A DNA stretch of 64,000 nucleotides. Source: CAVVYA01 sp963752345 (GTDB lineage: Bacteria; Pseudomonadota; Alphaproteobacteria; SMXQ01). Location of the stretch: positions 186,001-250,000 of the forward strand of contig CAVVYA010000015.1 of the NCBI GenBank assembly GCA_963752345.1, given 5' to 3'. The notes below the pieces were generated by a model that ran no database searches, was not told the origin of the DNA, and saw only the letters and a list, made by a program, of their open reading frames with translations. A program made the translations under genes and the position numbers. Positions 1 through 7,627 of the stretch are shown here, in pieces; positions within the stretch are counted from its first letter, which is position 1, and every line of letters begins with the position of its first letter.

Positions 1-2
1 GC

Positions 3-632
3 TTCATCACGGCGGTCAATGTCGCGACCGAGGCTCTCGACCGGCTGCAGCCCACCGCGGCGAGCCACCACCGGATCATGATCCTCGAAGTGATGGGCCG
101 CGACGCCGGCCATATCGCCCTGGTCAGCGGCATCGCGGGCGGCGCCGACGTCATCCTGCTCCCGGAGATTCCGTGGCAGATGGATGTGGTGGTCGAAAAA
201 ATCCGCAGCATCAAAGCCGAGGAGGGACGTAGCTTCGCGCTCGTCGTCGTCGCCGAAGGCGTCAAGACCGAAGAAGGCAAGCCGGCGACGGTCCAGGATC
301 CGGCCGGCCGGGTACGCTATGGCGGCATCGGACATTACCTCGAGGCACGGCTTGCCAAGCTGATGGAATTGGAAACGCGGGTGACGGTGCTGGGTCATGT
401 GCAGCGCGGCGGCACGCCATCGACCACCGACCGGGTGCTGGCGTCGGCCTTCGGCGTCGCCGCTGTCGATCTGGTGGCGGCCGGCAAATCCGATCTCATG
501 GTGACTTGGCAGAATCGCCGGGTCGTCGACGTGCCGATCGAGAAAACCATCGAGGGCAAATTCGGCGTGAACGTCGACGGCGACCTGGTGCGCACCGCGC
601 GTGGCCTCGGTGTCTGTCTCGGCGACAAATAG
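3..632 (+). CDS. 6-phosphofructokinase, C-terminal part (start lies before the window)
   Basis: The reading frame is open from base 3, so the N-terminus lies upstream of the window. The visible 209 residues carry the PFK segment TAVNVATEALDRL followed by the substrate-binding motif EVMGRDAGHIAL, and later LGHVQRGGTPSTTDR, which is typical of group A phosphofructokinases. It phosphorylates fructose-6-phosphate in glycolysis in the cytosol. Whether the donor is ATP or pyrophosphate cannot be decided, because the donor-deciding GGDG/GGDD segment is outside the window. It reads toward the DUF2390 gene, 33 bases downstream. Confidence 0.9.
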   Translation, partial: FITAVNVATEALDRLQPTAASHHRIMILEVMGRDAGHIALVSGIAGGADVILLPEIPWQMDVVVEKIRSIKAEEGRSFALVVVAEGVKTEEGKPATVQDPAGRVRYGGIGHYLEARLAKLMELETRVTVLGHVQRGGTPSTTDRVLASAFGVAAVDLVAAGKSDLMVTWQNRRVVDVPIEKTIEGKFGVNVDGDLVRTARGLGVCLGDK

Positions 633-665
633 CCGTGCTACCATGGCCGAAGAAACCGGCAGCCT

Positions 666-1241
666 ATGGAGCACCGCCTGATGGATTTCCCGCCGCACCC
701 GTTCTGGGACTTCGCGCTCGACGTCTACCGCCGTCCCGGCGTGAGCGACGCATGCCTCGAACTGCAGGAACATCAGCAGGTGGACGTCAATCTGCTGCTG
801 TTCGTCTGCTGGATCGGCGCGAGCGGACGCGGCCGTCTGGACGCGGACGAAATCGCCCTGTGCATCGAAACCGTGCGGCTGTGGCACGATTCCGTCGTGC
901 GGCCGCTGCGGGCGGTGCGGCGCACATTGAAAGGCGGGCTCGGGGCCGCGCCGGGTGATCTCGCCGACGGGTTGCGCCGTCAGATCCAGGCGCGCGAGAT
1001 CGACGCGGAACATATCGAACAGCTGATGCTGACTGCGGCGATCCCGCGCGAGCCGAAGACGGACGTGGCGCTGCCGCTTCGGGTCAGGGATGCCGGCCAG
1101 AACGCTCTGGCCTATCTCGCGAAGCTTGGCGCGCGCGTGGATAACGCGGCAAGAGCAAGCTTGGCCAATGTCCTATCGGCGGCTTTTCCGGATGTGCCTT
1201 CGGCCGACGTGCGCGCGACGTTGGAGAGCGCGGCGGCTTGA
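666..1241 (+). CDS. TIGR02444 / DUF2390 family protein
   Basis: 191 residues. The N-terminal half contains FWDFALDVYRRPGVSDACLELQ and DVNLLLFVCWIG, which match the TIGR02444 (DUF2390) family of small cytosolic proteins with no known activity. The rest is helical and rich in Arg and Ala, with no membrane segment. An ATG five codons downstream at 681 (MDFPPHPFWDF) is an equally good start. It follows the phosphofructokinase gene by 33 bases and may be co-transcribed with it. Function is unknown; family assignment is by recognised motif. Confidence 0.8.
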   Translation: MEHRLMDFPPHPFWDFALDVYRRPGVSDACLELQEHQQVDVNLLLFVCWIGASGRGRLDADEIALCIETVRLWHDSVVRPLRAVRRTLKGGLGAAPGDLADGLRRQIQAREIDAEHIEQLMLTAAIPREPKTDVALPLRVRDAGQNALAYLAKLGARVDNAARASLANVLSAAFPDVPSADVRATLESAAA

Positions 1242-1394
1242 GTTATCGCAACGTTTCCGCCTGTCGTTCGTCACATTGTGACCATTGCGTGGCATAGCCT
1301 CGACTGGTTCGCAGTCTTCTTGCCTGAGCATGCCGATGCGCTATGATGATGGTGCTGAGCTACGCGCGTACTTCAACGGAGAAGGAGAACACGT

Positions 1395-1571
1395 ATGGCT
1401 GTCGAGCAGCATATCGAGAGACTCAAGGCCGACCACGCGTCCCTTGAGTTGGTGATTGTCGAAGAACTTCACCGTCCGCTGCCTGATACCCGCCTGATTG
1501 GCGATCTCAAACGACAGAAGCTCCGAATAAAAGACGAAATCGCGCGCTTGGCGGTCGGCTCGGCCGCCTAA
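1395..1571 (+). CDS. YdcH/DUF465 family small protein
   Basis: A 58-residue protein beginning MAVEQHIERLKADHASLE, with a conserved C-terminal stretch LKRQKLRIKDEIARL. This is the usual shape of DUF465 (YdcH-like) proteins, short two-helix coiled coils of unknown role common in alphaproteobacteria. A strong ribosome binding site (GGAGAAGGAG) lies 4 bases before the ATG. It stands alone between the DUF2390 gene and trcR, which points toward it. Confidence 0.85.
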   Translation: MAVEQHIERLKADHASLELVIVEELHRPLPDTRLIGDLKRQKLRIKDEIARLAVGSAA

Positions 1572-1662
1572 GCGGTCGCCGCCGCCAGCCGGCTGCTCTG
1601 GGCTGCTCCCGGTACGGTTCCCGGCGAGTTCAGCCCAGGGCAAATCGTCCCGAATCCTGAAG

Positions 1663-1690
1663 GGAAAAAAACCGCCGGTGGTAGCGGCCG
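1663..1690 (-). terminator. Intrinsic terminator of trcR
   Basis: On the minus strand, just past the trcR stop, a short GC stem (CCGC at 1684-1687 with GCGG at 1672-1675) is followed by seven consecutive U (1665-1671). The stem is only 4-5 bp, so strength is uncertain, but the U-tract is clear. Confidence 0.5.
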
Positions 1691-1716
1691 TGCAGAGCTA
1701 TGTCAGGACCGCAAGA

Positions 1717-2352
1717 TCAGCCGAGCGCCGTGGAGTCGTTCGCCTCGGGCGTCGCTTCCGGTGCGGCCGGCTCCTGAGTGGCGCGTTGCGAGGCAGCTTC
1801 CTGGCGGTTCTTGCGCTGCTCCGCGCGGGCCAGGATGCGGCGCGCGCGCTGCACCGCACCATGCAGTTCCTCGAGGCTGCACATGCCGAGGTCGACCGGG
1901 TCGTGCGGCTTGATGTTGCTGGCCTTCCAGTGGGTCTTGCCGCGCACCGCGTTGATGGTCGCCTTGGTCGTGCCGACCAGCTTGCAAATCTGTGCGTCGG
2001 TCAACTCCGGGTATTGCCGCAGCAACCAAGCCACCGCATCGGGCCGCTCCTGGCGTTTCGACACCGGGGTATAGCGCGGTCCGCGCGACTTGGGCTTCGG
2101 AATAGCCTCGGGCATCGGCGTCATCTTGAGCCGCGCCTTGGGGTTGGCGACGACACGCTCGATCTCTTCCTTGGTGAGCTGGCCATTGACGATCGGGTCG
2201 AGACCGACGATCCCCGTCGCCACTTCGCCATCGGCGATCGCCTGGACTTCCAGCATGTGCATGCCGCAGAAATCGGCGATCTGCTCGAATGTCAGCGAAG
2301 TATTCTCGACCAACCATACGGCTGTGGCCTTGGGCATCAGCGGAAGGGCCAT
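1717..2352 (-). CDS. trcR: Cell cycle transcriptional regulator TrcR (DUF1013)
   Basis: 211 residues starting MALPLMPKATAVWLVENTSL, the highly conserved N-terminus of the alphaproteobacterial DUF1013 family named TrcR after the Caulobacter protein. Two helix-turn-helix-like segments are visible: FEQIADFCGMHMLEVQAIADG (about residues 23-43) and LTDAQICKLVGTTKATINAVR (about 117-137). The C-terminal 45 residues are low-complexity Ala/Glu/Arg. The family is reported to bind RNA polymerase and DNA in cell-cycle control; that role is taken from the family, not seen here. It is divergent from the DUF1192 gene across a 165-base AT-richer gap holding both promoters. Confidence 0.88.
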   Translation of the reverse strand: MALPLMPKATAVWLVENTSLTFEQIADFCGMHMLEVQAIADGEVATGIVGLDPIVNGQLTKEEIERVVANPKARLKMTPMPEAIPKPKSRGPRYTPVSKRQERPDAVAWLLRQYPELTDAQICKLVGTTKATINAVRGKTHWKASNIKPHDPVDLGMCSLEELHGAVQRARRILARAEQRKNRQEAASQRATQEPAAPEATPEANDSTALG

Positions 2353-2517
2353 GAAATCTCCTTAGAGAGGCGGGCTTGCGAAGCCGGACGCCACGGAAAA
2401 CAAAAATTGTATAACGTCCAAGATATAATGCCTTCCATGACGGCATGAAAGGCGCCTCTCGTATTTTTATTAACCGATTGAAATACCATACAAATCATAA
2501 CCAGCGCGAGTGCGAAG

Positions 2518-2724
2518 ATGGCCAAGGCCGATGACGACGACGGACAGCCGGCGGGTAAGAAAAGAACCTTCGAACCGAAGGCCTTGGAGTCTCTCTCGAT
2601 CGCCGAGCTTGAGGATTATATCCTTGATTTAAAAGGTGAAATCCTGCGCGTCGAGGGGACGATCGCGACCAAGCGCAACGTGCGCGCCGGGGCCGATTCG
2701 CTGTTCGGCAAAAAGCCGACCTAG
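2518..2724 (+). CDS. DUF1192 family protein
   Basis: 68 residues. The core LESLSIAELEDYILDLKGEILRVE (about 26-49) followed by ATKRNVRAGADSLFG matches DUF1192, small coiled-coil proteins restricted mostly to alphaproteobacteria and of unknown function. It starts with ATG and has a charged Asp/Lys N-terminus. It is divergent from trcR and stands alone. The 499 bases after it hold no convincing protein gene. Confidence 0.8.
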   Translation: MAKADDDDGQPAGKKRTFEPKALESLSIAELEDYILDLKGEILRVEGTIATKRNVRAGADSLFGKKPT

Positions 2725-2795
2725 GTCAATCCTGTTAACCATATTTTAAGGGCCGAGCCCTAGGTTGACGTTGAACAGTCCTCTCGGATTGTTCT

Positions 2796-2869
2796 GGACC
2801 CCCGATGTCTTGGCGGGGTCCTCCTTGACGCCTCCCTGATAAACTAAGCCGCCTTCGGGCGGCTTTTTT
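2796..2869 (+). terminator. Two hairpins ending in an intrinsic terminator; possible small RNA 3' end
   Basis: A 7-bp stem (GGACCCC 2796-2802 with GGGGTCC 2815-2821) is followed by a strong terminator, in which GCCGCC and GGCGGC pair around a UUCG loop (about 2848-2863) and a run of six U follows (2864-2869). This could be the trailing end of the DUF1192 transcript or of an independent small RNA starting near 2735-2790. The terminator itself is clear; the upstream RNA is inference. Confidence 0.7.
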
Positions 2870-3098
2870 CTTGCCCGCGTTCGATGTCCCGTTGCCGTCG
2901 CCCGCAATACGCCGCATCGCAGGTCCTTCGCATGCTTAAGTTCTTCCGATCTGGCGCAGGTCGGGACAATTGTCAGAAACTTTAGTAAAATCCCAAGCGA
3001 GAGCTTGACCGGTTCCTTGCGCGGCGTGTAGCTTTCACGCCACAAGAATTCGTATCGTGTGCCGGCAAGTTTAACGGGGTTGAGGCGTCACAAAAAAA
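2870..3098. other. Intergenic stretch without a convincing protein gene
   Basis: Open frames here have no recognisable protein and look like GC-driven noise. A possible plus-strand promoter (TTGACC at 3005-3010, then a weak TGTAGC near 3027) points at the hairpin at 3099-3121, so a short untranslated RNA of about 90 bases is possible. Confidence 0.3.
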
Positions 3099-3121
3099 GA
3101 GCCGCTCGATAAGAGCGGCTC
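3092..3121 (-). terminator. Intrinsic terminator of the hsp20 gene (probably bidirectional)
   Basis: A perfect 9-bp inverted repeat (GAGCCGCTC 3099-3107 with GAGCGGCTC 3113-3121, loop of 5) is followed on the minus strand by seven U (from 3098 down to 3092), about 100 bases past the hsp20 stop. The plus-strand side has a weaker GATTTGTTT tail, so it may also stop a plus-strand transcript. Confidence 0.85.
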
Positions 3122-3223
3122 GATTTGTTTCTACGCCGATATTCACGAGTCGGATTTTTCAAATCCGATTTACTTCGGCGACCCGAAGGCCGGACCCGCC
3201 GAGGCAGGCCCGGCCACCACGGC

Positions 3224-3691
3224 TTAGGCGGCCTTGCTGTCGATCACGCGCCCCTGTTCGCCGGCGCTATTGATCTCGATCTGGCGCGGCTTTTTCCGCT
3301 CCGGGATCTCGCGCACGAGATCGACATGGAGCAGGCCGTTCATCAGCTCCGCGCCCTGGACCCGCACGGTATCCGCCAGTTCGAACGTGTGACGGAAGGC
3401 CCGGCCGGCAATGCCGCGGTAGAGATACTGGGTCTTCTCATCCTGCTCGCGCGCCTTGTCGTTCAGGCGGCCGGAGACAATCAGCCGGTTTTCCTGCACG
3501 GTAACGTCCAGGTCGGCCTTGTCGAAGCCCGCCACCGCGAGGGTGATGCGGTAGGTGTCCTCGCCGGTCTTTTCGATGTTGTAGGGCGGGTAGGTCGGTT
3601 CCGCTTTCTGGAGCTGGCTCTCCATCAGATTGGTGAGCCGGTCAAAGCCGACGCTCGAGCGGAACAGCGGGGAAAAGTCGAAGTTCACCAT
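3224..3691 (-). CDS. Small heat shock protein, Hsp20/IbpA family
   Basis: 155 residues from MVNFDFSPLFRSSVGFDRL, the typical alphaproteobacterial class A sHSP N-terminus. The alpha-crystallin domain spans about residues 33-125 (PPYNIEKTGEDTYRITLAVAG ... GLLHVDLVREIPE), and an IEINS element lies in the C-terminal tail. It is an ATP-independent holdase that binds unfolding proteins in the cytosol. This start is chosen over upstream in-frame ATGs because AGGAGG lies 8 bases before it and homologues begin here. The Shine-Dalgarno is buried in a thermometer-like hairpin, annotated separately. The gene ends at a strong terminator. Confidence 0.92.
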   Translation of the reverse strand: MVNFDFSPLFRSSVGFDRLTNLMESQLQKAEPTYPPYNIEKTGEDTYRITLAVAGFDKADLDVTVQENRLIVSGRLNDKAREQDEKTQYLYRGIAGRAFRHTFELADTVRVQGAELMNGLLHVDLVREIPERKKPRQIEINSAGEQGRVIDSKAA

Positions 3692-3760
3692 GGTCCATAT
3701 CCTCCTTCGAAGCGATATAGAGATGCTGGACCGACCCAGCGGGATCGGGTCCATTTTCCA
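3692..3760 (-). promoter_or_regulatory. ROSE-like RNA thermometer in the hsp20 5' UTR
   Basis: The last hairpin before the start codon (3697-3718) pairs the Shine-Dalgarno GGAGGA with a UCGCU-containing strand: five pairs, one bulged G, then four pairs closing a GAA loop. UYGCU opposite the SD with that extra G is the hallmark of the 3' hairpin of ROSE elements, which open on heating to free the ribosome site. A second hairpin lies just upstream at 3728-3752 (GGACC pairing GGTCC, with GGGTC inside). This supports translational heat induction of hsp20. The structure was folded by eye. Confidence 0.75.
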
Positions 3761-3885
3761 AGCCAGCCCCAACTGGGCGCCGGCTCGCCAAGGTATGTAG
3801 GTTTGGCCCCAGGGCCTTCAAGGGGCCGAAAAGGGGCTCGGCCGCAAAATTTTTTGCTGATCCGTCAGGCGCGGTTTCGACCGCA

Positions 3886-3925
3886 AAAACGAAACGGCCG
3901 GTCGCGCATGAAGCGGACCGGCCGT
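3886..3925 (-). terminator. Intrinsic terminator of rpmE
   Basis: A perfect 10-bp inverted repeat (ACGGCCGGTC 3894-3903 with GACCGGCCGT 3916-3925) lies 43 bases past the rpmE stop. On the minus strand it is followed by UUCGUUUUU. Confidence 0.75.
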
Positions 3926-3968
3926 GCCGAAAGATCCGTGTAGGTTGCCCCCGAAGCGGGGCTCTGCA

Positions 3969-4193
3969 TCAGTTCTTGAGGCCGATGTCTTTGAATTTCT
4001 TATTGAATTTTGCGAGCTGACCGCCCTGGTCGAGCAGGCGGTGGACGCCGGTCCAGGCCGGATGGGACTTCGAGTCGATATCCAGCTTCACGGTGTCGCC
4101 GGGCTTGCCCATGGTCGAGCGGGTCTTGTAGGTCGTGCCATCGGTCATCACGACGGTGATCTCGTGATAGTCCGGGTGGATATCGGTCTTCAT
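3969..4193 (-). CDS. rpmE: 50S ribosomal protein L31
   Basis: 74 residues starting MKTDIHPDYHEITVVMTDG, with TRSTMGKPGDTVKLDIDSKSHPAWTGVHRLLD and the C-terminal KFNKKF of bacterial L31. The zinc-ribbon cysteines are absent, so this is the cysteine-free form common in alphaproteobacteria. It sits at the surface of the large subunit near the central protuberance and bridges to the small subunit. It is divergent from the ABC exporter gene (225-base gap) and is followed by its own terminator. Confidence 0.96.
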   Translation of the reverse strand: MKTDIHPDYHEITVVMTDGTTYKTRSTMGKPGDTVKLDIDSKSHPAWTGVHRLLDQGGQLAKFNKKFKDIGLKN

Positions 4194-4418
4194 GGCAAAG
4201 CTCCTGAATTCGAAGGCGCTCTTATAAACAAGCAGCCGCGGGTTGGCAAGGCTTGGCGCCCACCGTCGAATCGTCCCGCAATCGCGGCCGAGAACCCTGC
4301 TGGCGTGTGGCGCCAAATCGTGAAGCTCTGTAATCTCCAGCCGCCAGCAAGCCCTTAGGGGCATTTTGGCCACCCCATCCCACAGGGCTCCGTCAGGGAG
4401 CCGGATACCGCGAGCACC

Positions 4419-6221
4419 ATGGCAGACCGTCACGAACAAGCGCCGCCGAAACGCGAGTTGGGCCAGCTCCGCCATATCGTGCGTTTCGTGCTGCCCTATC
4501 GCTGGACCATGGCCGGCGCGTTCGTCGCCCTGACTGTCGCCGCCGGGACCGTGCTGGCGATGGGCGTCGGCCTGCGCCGGCTGGTCGACGAAGGGTTCGC
4601 CAGCGGCAATGCCGGCCTGCTCGACCAGTCGCTGTTCGCGTTGCTCGGCGTCATCCTGTTGCTTGCCGCCGCCACCTACAGCCGGTTCTTCCTGGTCACC
4701 TGGCTCGGCGAGCGGGTCGTCGCCGATATCCGCAAGGCGGTGTTCGCCCATGTGCTGGGCCTCAGCCCGGGCTTCTTCGAGACCACGCGCACCGGCGAGG
4801 TCATGTCGCGCATCACCACCGACACCACGCTCTTGCAGACGGTGATCGGCTCGTCCGCTTCGATGGCGTTGCGCAACCTGCTGATGCTGACCGGCGGCCT
4901 CGTCATGCTGGCGATCACCAGCCCGAAGCTGACCATGCTCGTGGTGCTCGCCGTGCCCGTGGTCATCGCGCCGATCGTGCTGATCGGCCGGCGCGTGCGC
5001 AAGCTGTCGCGCGAAAGCCAGGATCGCATCGCCGATGTCGGCGCCGAGGTCGAGGAGAGCCTCAATGCCGTGCGCACCATCCAGGCGTTCAATCACGGGG
5101 ATCTCGACCGTCAGCATTTCGCGGTGCGTGTCGAGGAGGCGTTCAATGCCGCGATCCGCCGGGTACGCGCCCGCGCGCTGCTCACGGCGCTCGTCATCAC
5201 GCTGGTCTTCGGTTCGGTCGGCCTGATCCTGTGGATCGGCGGCCATGATGTTTTGAGCGGGCGGATTTCCGGCGGCGAACTGTCCGCCTTCGTGTTCTAT
5301 GCGGTGGTGGTCGCCGGTGCCGCGGGGGCGATCTCCGAAGTGGTCGGCGACCTGCAGCGCGCGGCCGGCGCGAGCGAACGGCTGATGGAGTTGCTGGCGA
5401 CGGAGCCCGATATCAGGCCCCCGGCCCAGCCGAAGCCGCTGCCCGTGCCGGCGCGCGGCGAAGTCGCGTTCGACCATGTCAGCTTCAACTATCCATCGCG
5501 GCCCGACCGTTCGGCGCTGGCCGATTTCGACCTCGCGGTGCGGCCCGGCGAAAAGCTCGCCCTCGTCGGCCCGTCCGGCGCCGGCAAGACCACGGTGTTC
5601 CAATTGGTGCTGCGGTTCTACGATCCTCAGGCCGGGCGCGTGCTGCTCGATGGCGTCGACCTGCGCGACGCCGATCCCCGCGATGTCCGCGCGCGCATCG
5701 GCCTGGTGCCCCAGGAGCCGGTGATCTTCGCTGCCGACGCGTGGGACAATATCCGCTACGGCCGGCCCGACGCGAGCGACGCGGAGGTCATCGCCGCCGC
5801 CGAGGCCGCCGCCGCGCGCGAATTCATCGAGCAATTGCCCGAGGGTTTTTCCACGTTCCTCGGCGAGAAGGGTGTGCGGCTGTCGGGCGGCCAGCGCCAG
5901 CGCATCGCCATCGCGCGCGCCATCCTGCGCAACCCGGCGCTGCTGCTGCTCGACGAGGCGACCAGCGCGCTCGATGCCGAATCGGAACGCCTGGTGCAGC
6001 AGGCGCTCGAACGGCTGATGGCCAACCGCACCTCGATCGTCATCGCCCATCGGCTCGCCACCGTGCTCAAGGCCGACCGTATCGTCGTGCTCGAGGAGGG
6101 CCGCATCGTCGCCCAGGGCCGCCACGCCGAGCTGATGGCGCAAGGCGGCCTCTACGCCCGGCTCGCGGAATTGCAATTCGACCTCGCCGCGGGCGATGCG
6201 GCGAAAGCGCGCGCGGTTTAA
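4419..6221 (+). CDS. ABC exporter, fused permease and ATPase (MsbA-like)
   Basis: 600 residues. Residues about 25-315 are a six-helix ABC transporter transmembrane domain. The ATPase follows, with Walker A GPSGAGKTT at about 384, signature LSGGQRQRIAIARAIL at about 488, Walker B LLLLDEATSALD and switch IVIAHRLAT. The half-transporter layout places it in the MsbA/LmrA type that exports lipids or hydrophobic compounds as a homodimer across the inner membrane. The substrate cannot be told from sequence. All ATPase motifs are intact. It is divergent from rpmE and convergent with the MotB-like gene. Confidence 0.92.
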   Translation: MADRHEQAPPKRELGQLRHIVRFVLPYRWTMAGAFVALTVAAGTVLAMGVGLRRLVDEGFASGNAGLLDQSLFALLGVILLLAAATYSRFFLVTWLGERVVADIRKAVFAHVLGLSPGFFETTRTGEVMSRITTDTTLLQTVIGSSASMALRNLLMLTGGLVMLAITSPKLTMLVVLAVPVVIAPIVLIGRRVRKLSRESQDRIADVGAEVEESLNAVRTIQAFNHGDLDRQHFAVRVEEAFNAAIRRVRARALLTALVITLVFGSVGLILWIGGHDVLSGRISGGELSAFVFYAVVVAGAAGAISEVVGDLQRAAGASERLMELLATEPDIRPPAQPKPLPVPARGEVAFDHVSFNYPSRPDRSALADFDLAVRPGEKLALVGPSGAGKTTVFQLVLRFYDPQAGRVLLDGVDLRDADPRDVRARIGLVPQEPVIFAADAWDNIRYGRPDASDAEVIAAAEAAAAREFIEQLPEGFSTFLGEKGVRLSGGQRQRIAIARAILRNPALLLLDEATSALDAESERLVQQALERLMANRTSIVIAHRLATVLKADRIVVLEEGRIVAQGRHAELMAQGGLYARLAELQFDLAAGDAAKARAV

Positions 6222-6404
6222 GCGCAAATCAGCCGGGAACGAGCGCGGTCATGCTTCGTCAGCGCGGAAGATCGGGTCATGCCGCGAATTGATGCCGGCC
6301 AGCCATCTGAACATAACGAAAGCGCTGGGAGAATTGGCAATGACGATGTCCGAATGGGACCCGGATCAAGGTCCGGGGCGACGATTTTTCCGGGTCGAAT
6401 GGCC

Positions 6405-7577
6405 TTACCGCTGATCCAGCTTGAGCTCGATGCGGCGGTTGCGGGCGCGTTGCTCGGGCGCGTTGCCGGGGTCGAGCGGCTGGTATTCGCCGAAGCCGGC
6501 CGCGGCGAGGCGATCGGGCGGGATGCCTCCGGCGATGAGCTGCTTGACGACCGATGTGGCGCGCGCGGTCGACAGCTCCCAGTTCGACGGGAACTGCGCG
6601 GTGCTGATCGGCACCCGGTCGGTATGGCCGTCGACTCGCAGGATCCAGTTGATGGTGTCGGGAATGGTGCTCGCGATTTCGGTGAGCGTCCGGCCAAGCT
6701 GGGCGACTTGCGCGGCGCCTTCGGGCGTCAGCTCCGCCGAGCCTGATGGAAACAGCACCTCCGACTGAAACACGAAGCGGTCGCCGACGACGCGGATGTC
6801 GGACCGGTTGCCGAGCACTTCGCGCAGGCGGCCGAAGAATTCCGAGCGGTAGCGCGCGAGCTCTTCCACCTTGCTCGCCAGCGCCAGGTTGAGCCGCTTG
6901 CCGAGATCGGCGATCTGCACGTTCTGCAGCTTGGTCTTGGCCTCCTCGGTCTGCAGCGCCTCTTCGATGCGCGCGAGCTGCTGGCGCAGCGCCGCGATCT
7001 GGTCGTTGAGCATCTCGACCTCGGCTTGCGCGCCGGCGAGATCGCCGCGCAGCGTTGCCGATTCCTTGTCCTTGGTGCCGATGTCGGCGGCGAGCTTGTC
7101 GCGCTGCAGGGTCAGCGCCTCGATCTGGCGCTGCAGCGATGCGAGATCGCGCAGCTTGAGCTCGATGGTCTCGCGGTCGGCCTGAATGGTCTTGAAGGCG
7201 TCGGCCAGTTCCGCCGACAGACGGGCGCGATCCGCCTCCGAACCCTCGGCCCGGTCGGACGCTTCCTTCAAACGCAGCGCGAGCGCATCGCGCGCCTTGG
7301 TCAATTCCTGCAATTGGCCGGACAGTTGCGACAGCGAGGTGCGCAGATCGGCCGAGGCCTGGCGTTCAAGCGCCAGCAGGTCGGCGAGCTCGGATACCTG
7401 CGCCTGAAGCCGCGACAGCGCCTGGTCGCGGCCCGACAGCAGATCCGACAGGAAGAACTGCGCCAGCACGAAGACGGTGAGCACGAACATGATCACCATC
7501 AGCAGCGTCGCGAAGGCGTCGACGAAGCCGGGCCAGATGTCCGGTCCTTGGCGGCGCGCGCGGGCGGAGAGAGCCAT
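6405..7577 (-). CDS. MotB/OmpA-like peptidoglycan-binding membrane protein
   Basis: 390 residues. A single membrane helix near the N-terminus contains FVDAFATLLMVIMFVLTVFVL; the Asp at about residue 20 is placed like the proton-relay Asp of MotB. A long coiled coil follows (about 50-245), then an OmpA/MotB peptidoglycan-binding domain (about 270-390, with DGHTDRVPI and ARNRRIELKL). By family it would anchor a proton-driven TolQ/MotA-like channel to the wall. It is the last gene of a minus-strand group, 50 bases after the TolQ/MotA-like gene. It is not a flagellar MotB by context, as no flagellar genes are present. Confidence 0.85.
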   Translation of the reverse strand: MALSARARRQGPDIWPGFVDAFATLLMVIMFVLTVFVLAQFFLSDLLSGRDQALSRLQAQVSELADLLALERQASADLRTSLSQLSGQLQELTKARDALALRLKEASDRAEGSEADRARLSAELADAFKTIQADRETIELKLRDLASLQRQIEALTLQRDKLAADIGTKDKESATLRGDLAGAQAEVEMLNDQIAALRQQLARIEEALQTEEAKTKLQNVQIADLGKRLNLALASKVEELARYRSEFFGRLREVLGNRSDIRVVGDRFVFQSEVLFPSGSAELTPEGAAQVAQLGRTLTEIASTIPDTINWILRVDGHTDRVPISTAQFPSNWELSTARATSVVKQLIAGGIPPDRLAAAGFGEYQPLDPGNAPEQRARNRRIELKLDQR

Positions 7578-7627
7578 AGGCGGTCCTTACGAAATGCGAT
7601 GCGCGCTGGGCGAGGCGAACGGCAAGC

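Noticed and set aside
3969..6227. A 752-codon minus-strand open frame antisense to the ABC exporter
   Set aside because: Only its last 74 codons (rpmE) are a real gene; the rest is His/Arg/Gly-rich noise caused by the high-GC codon pattern of the exporter on the other strand.
6357..6400. Terminator of the ABC exporter gene
   Set aside because: A 5-6 bp GC stem with a TTTTT 8 bases downstream exists, but the stem can pair in several ways and the U run is too far away to be convincing.
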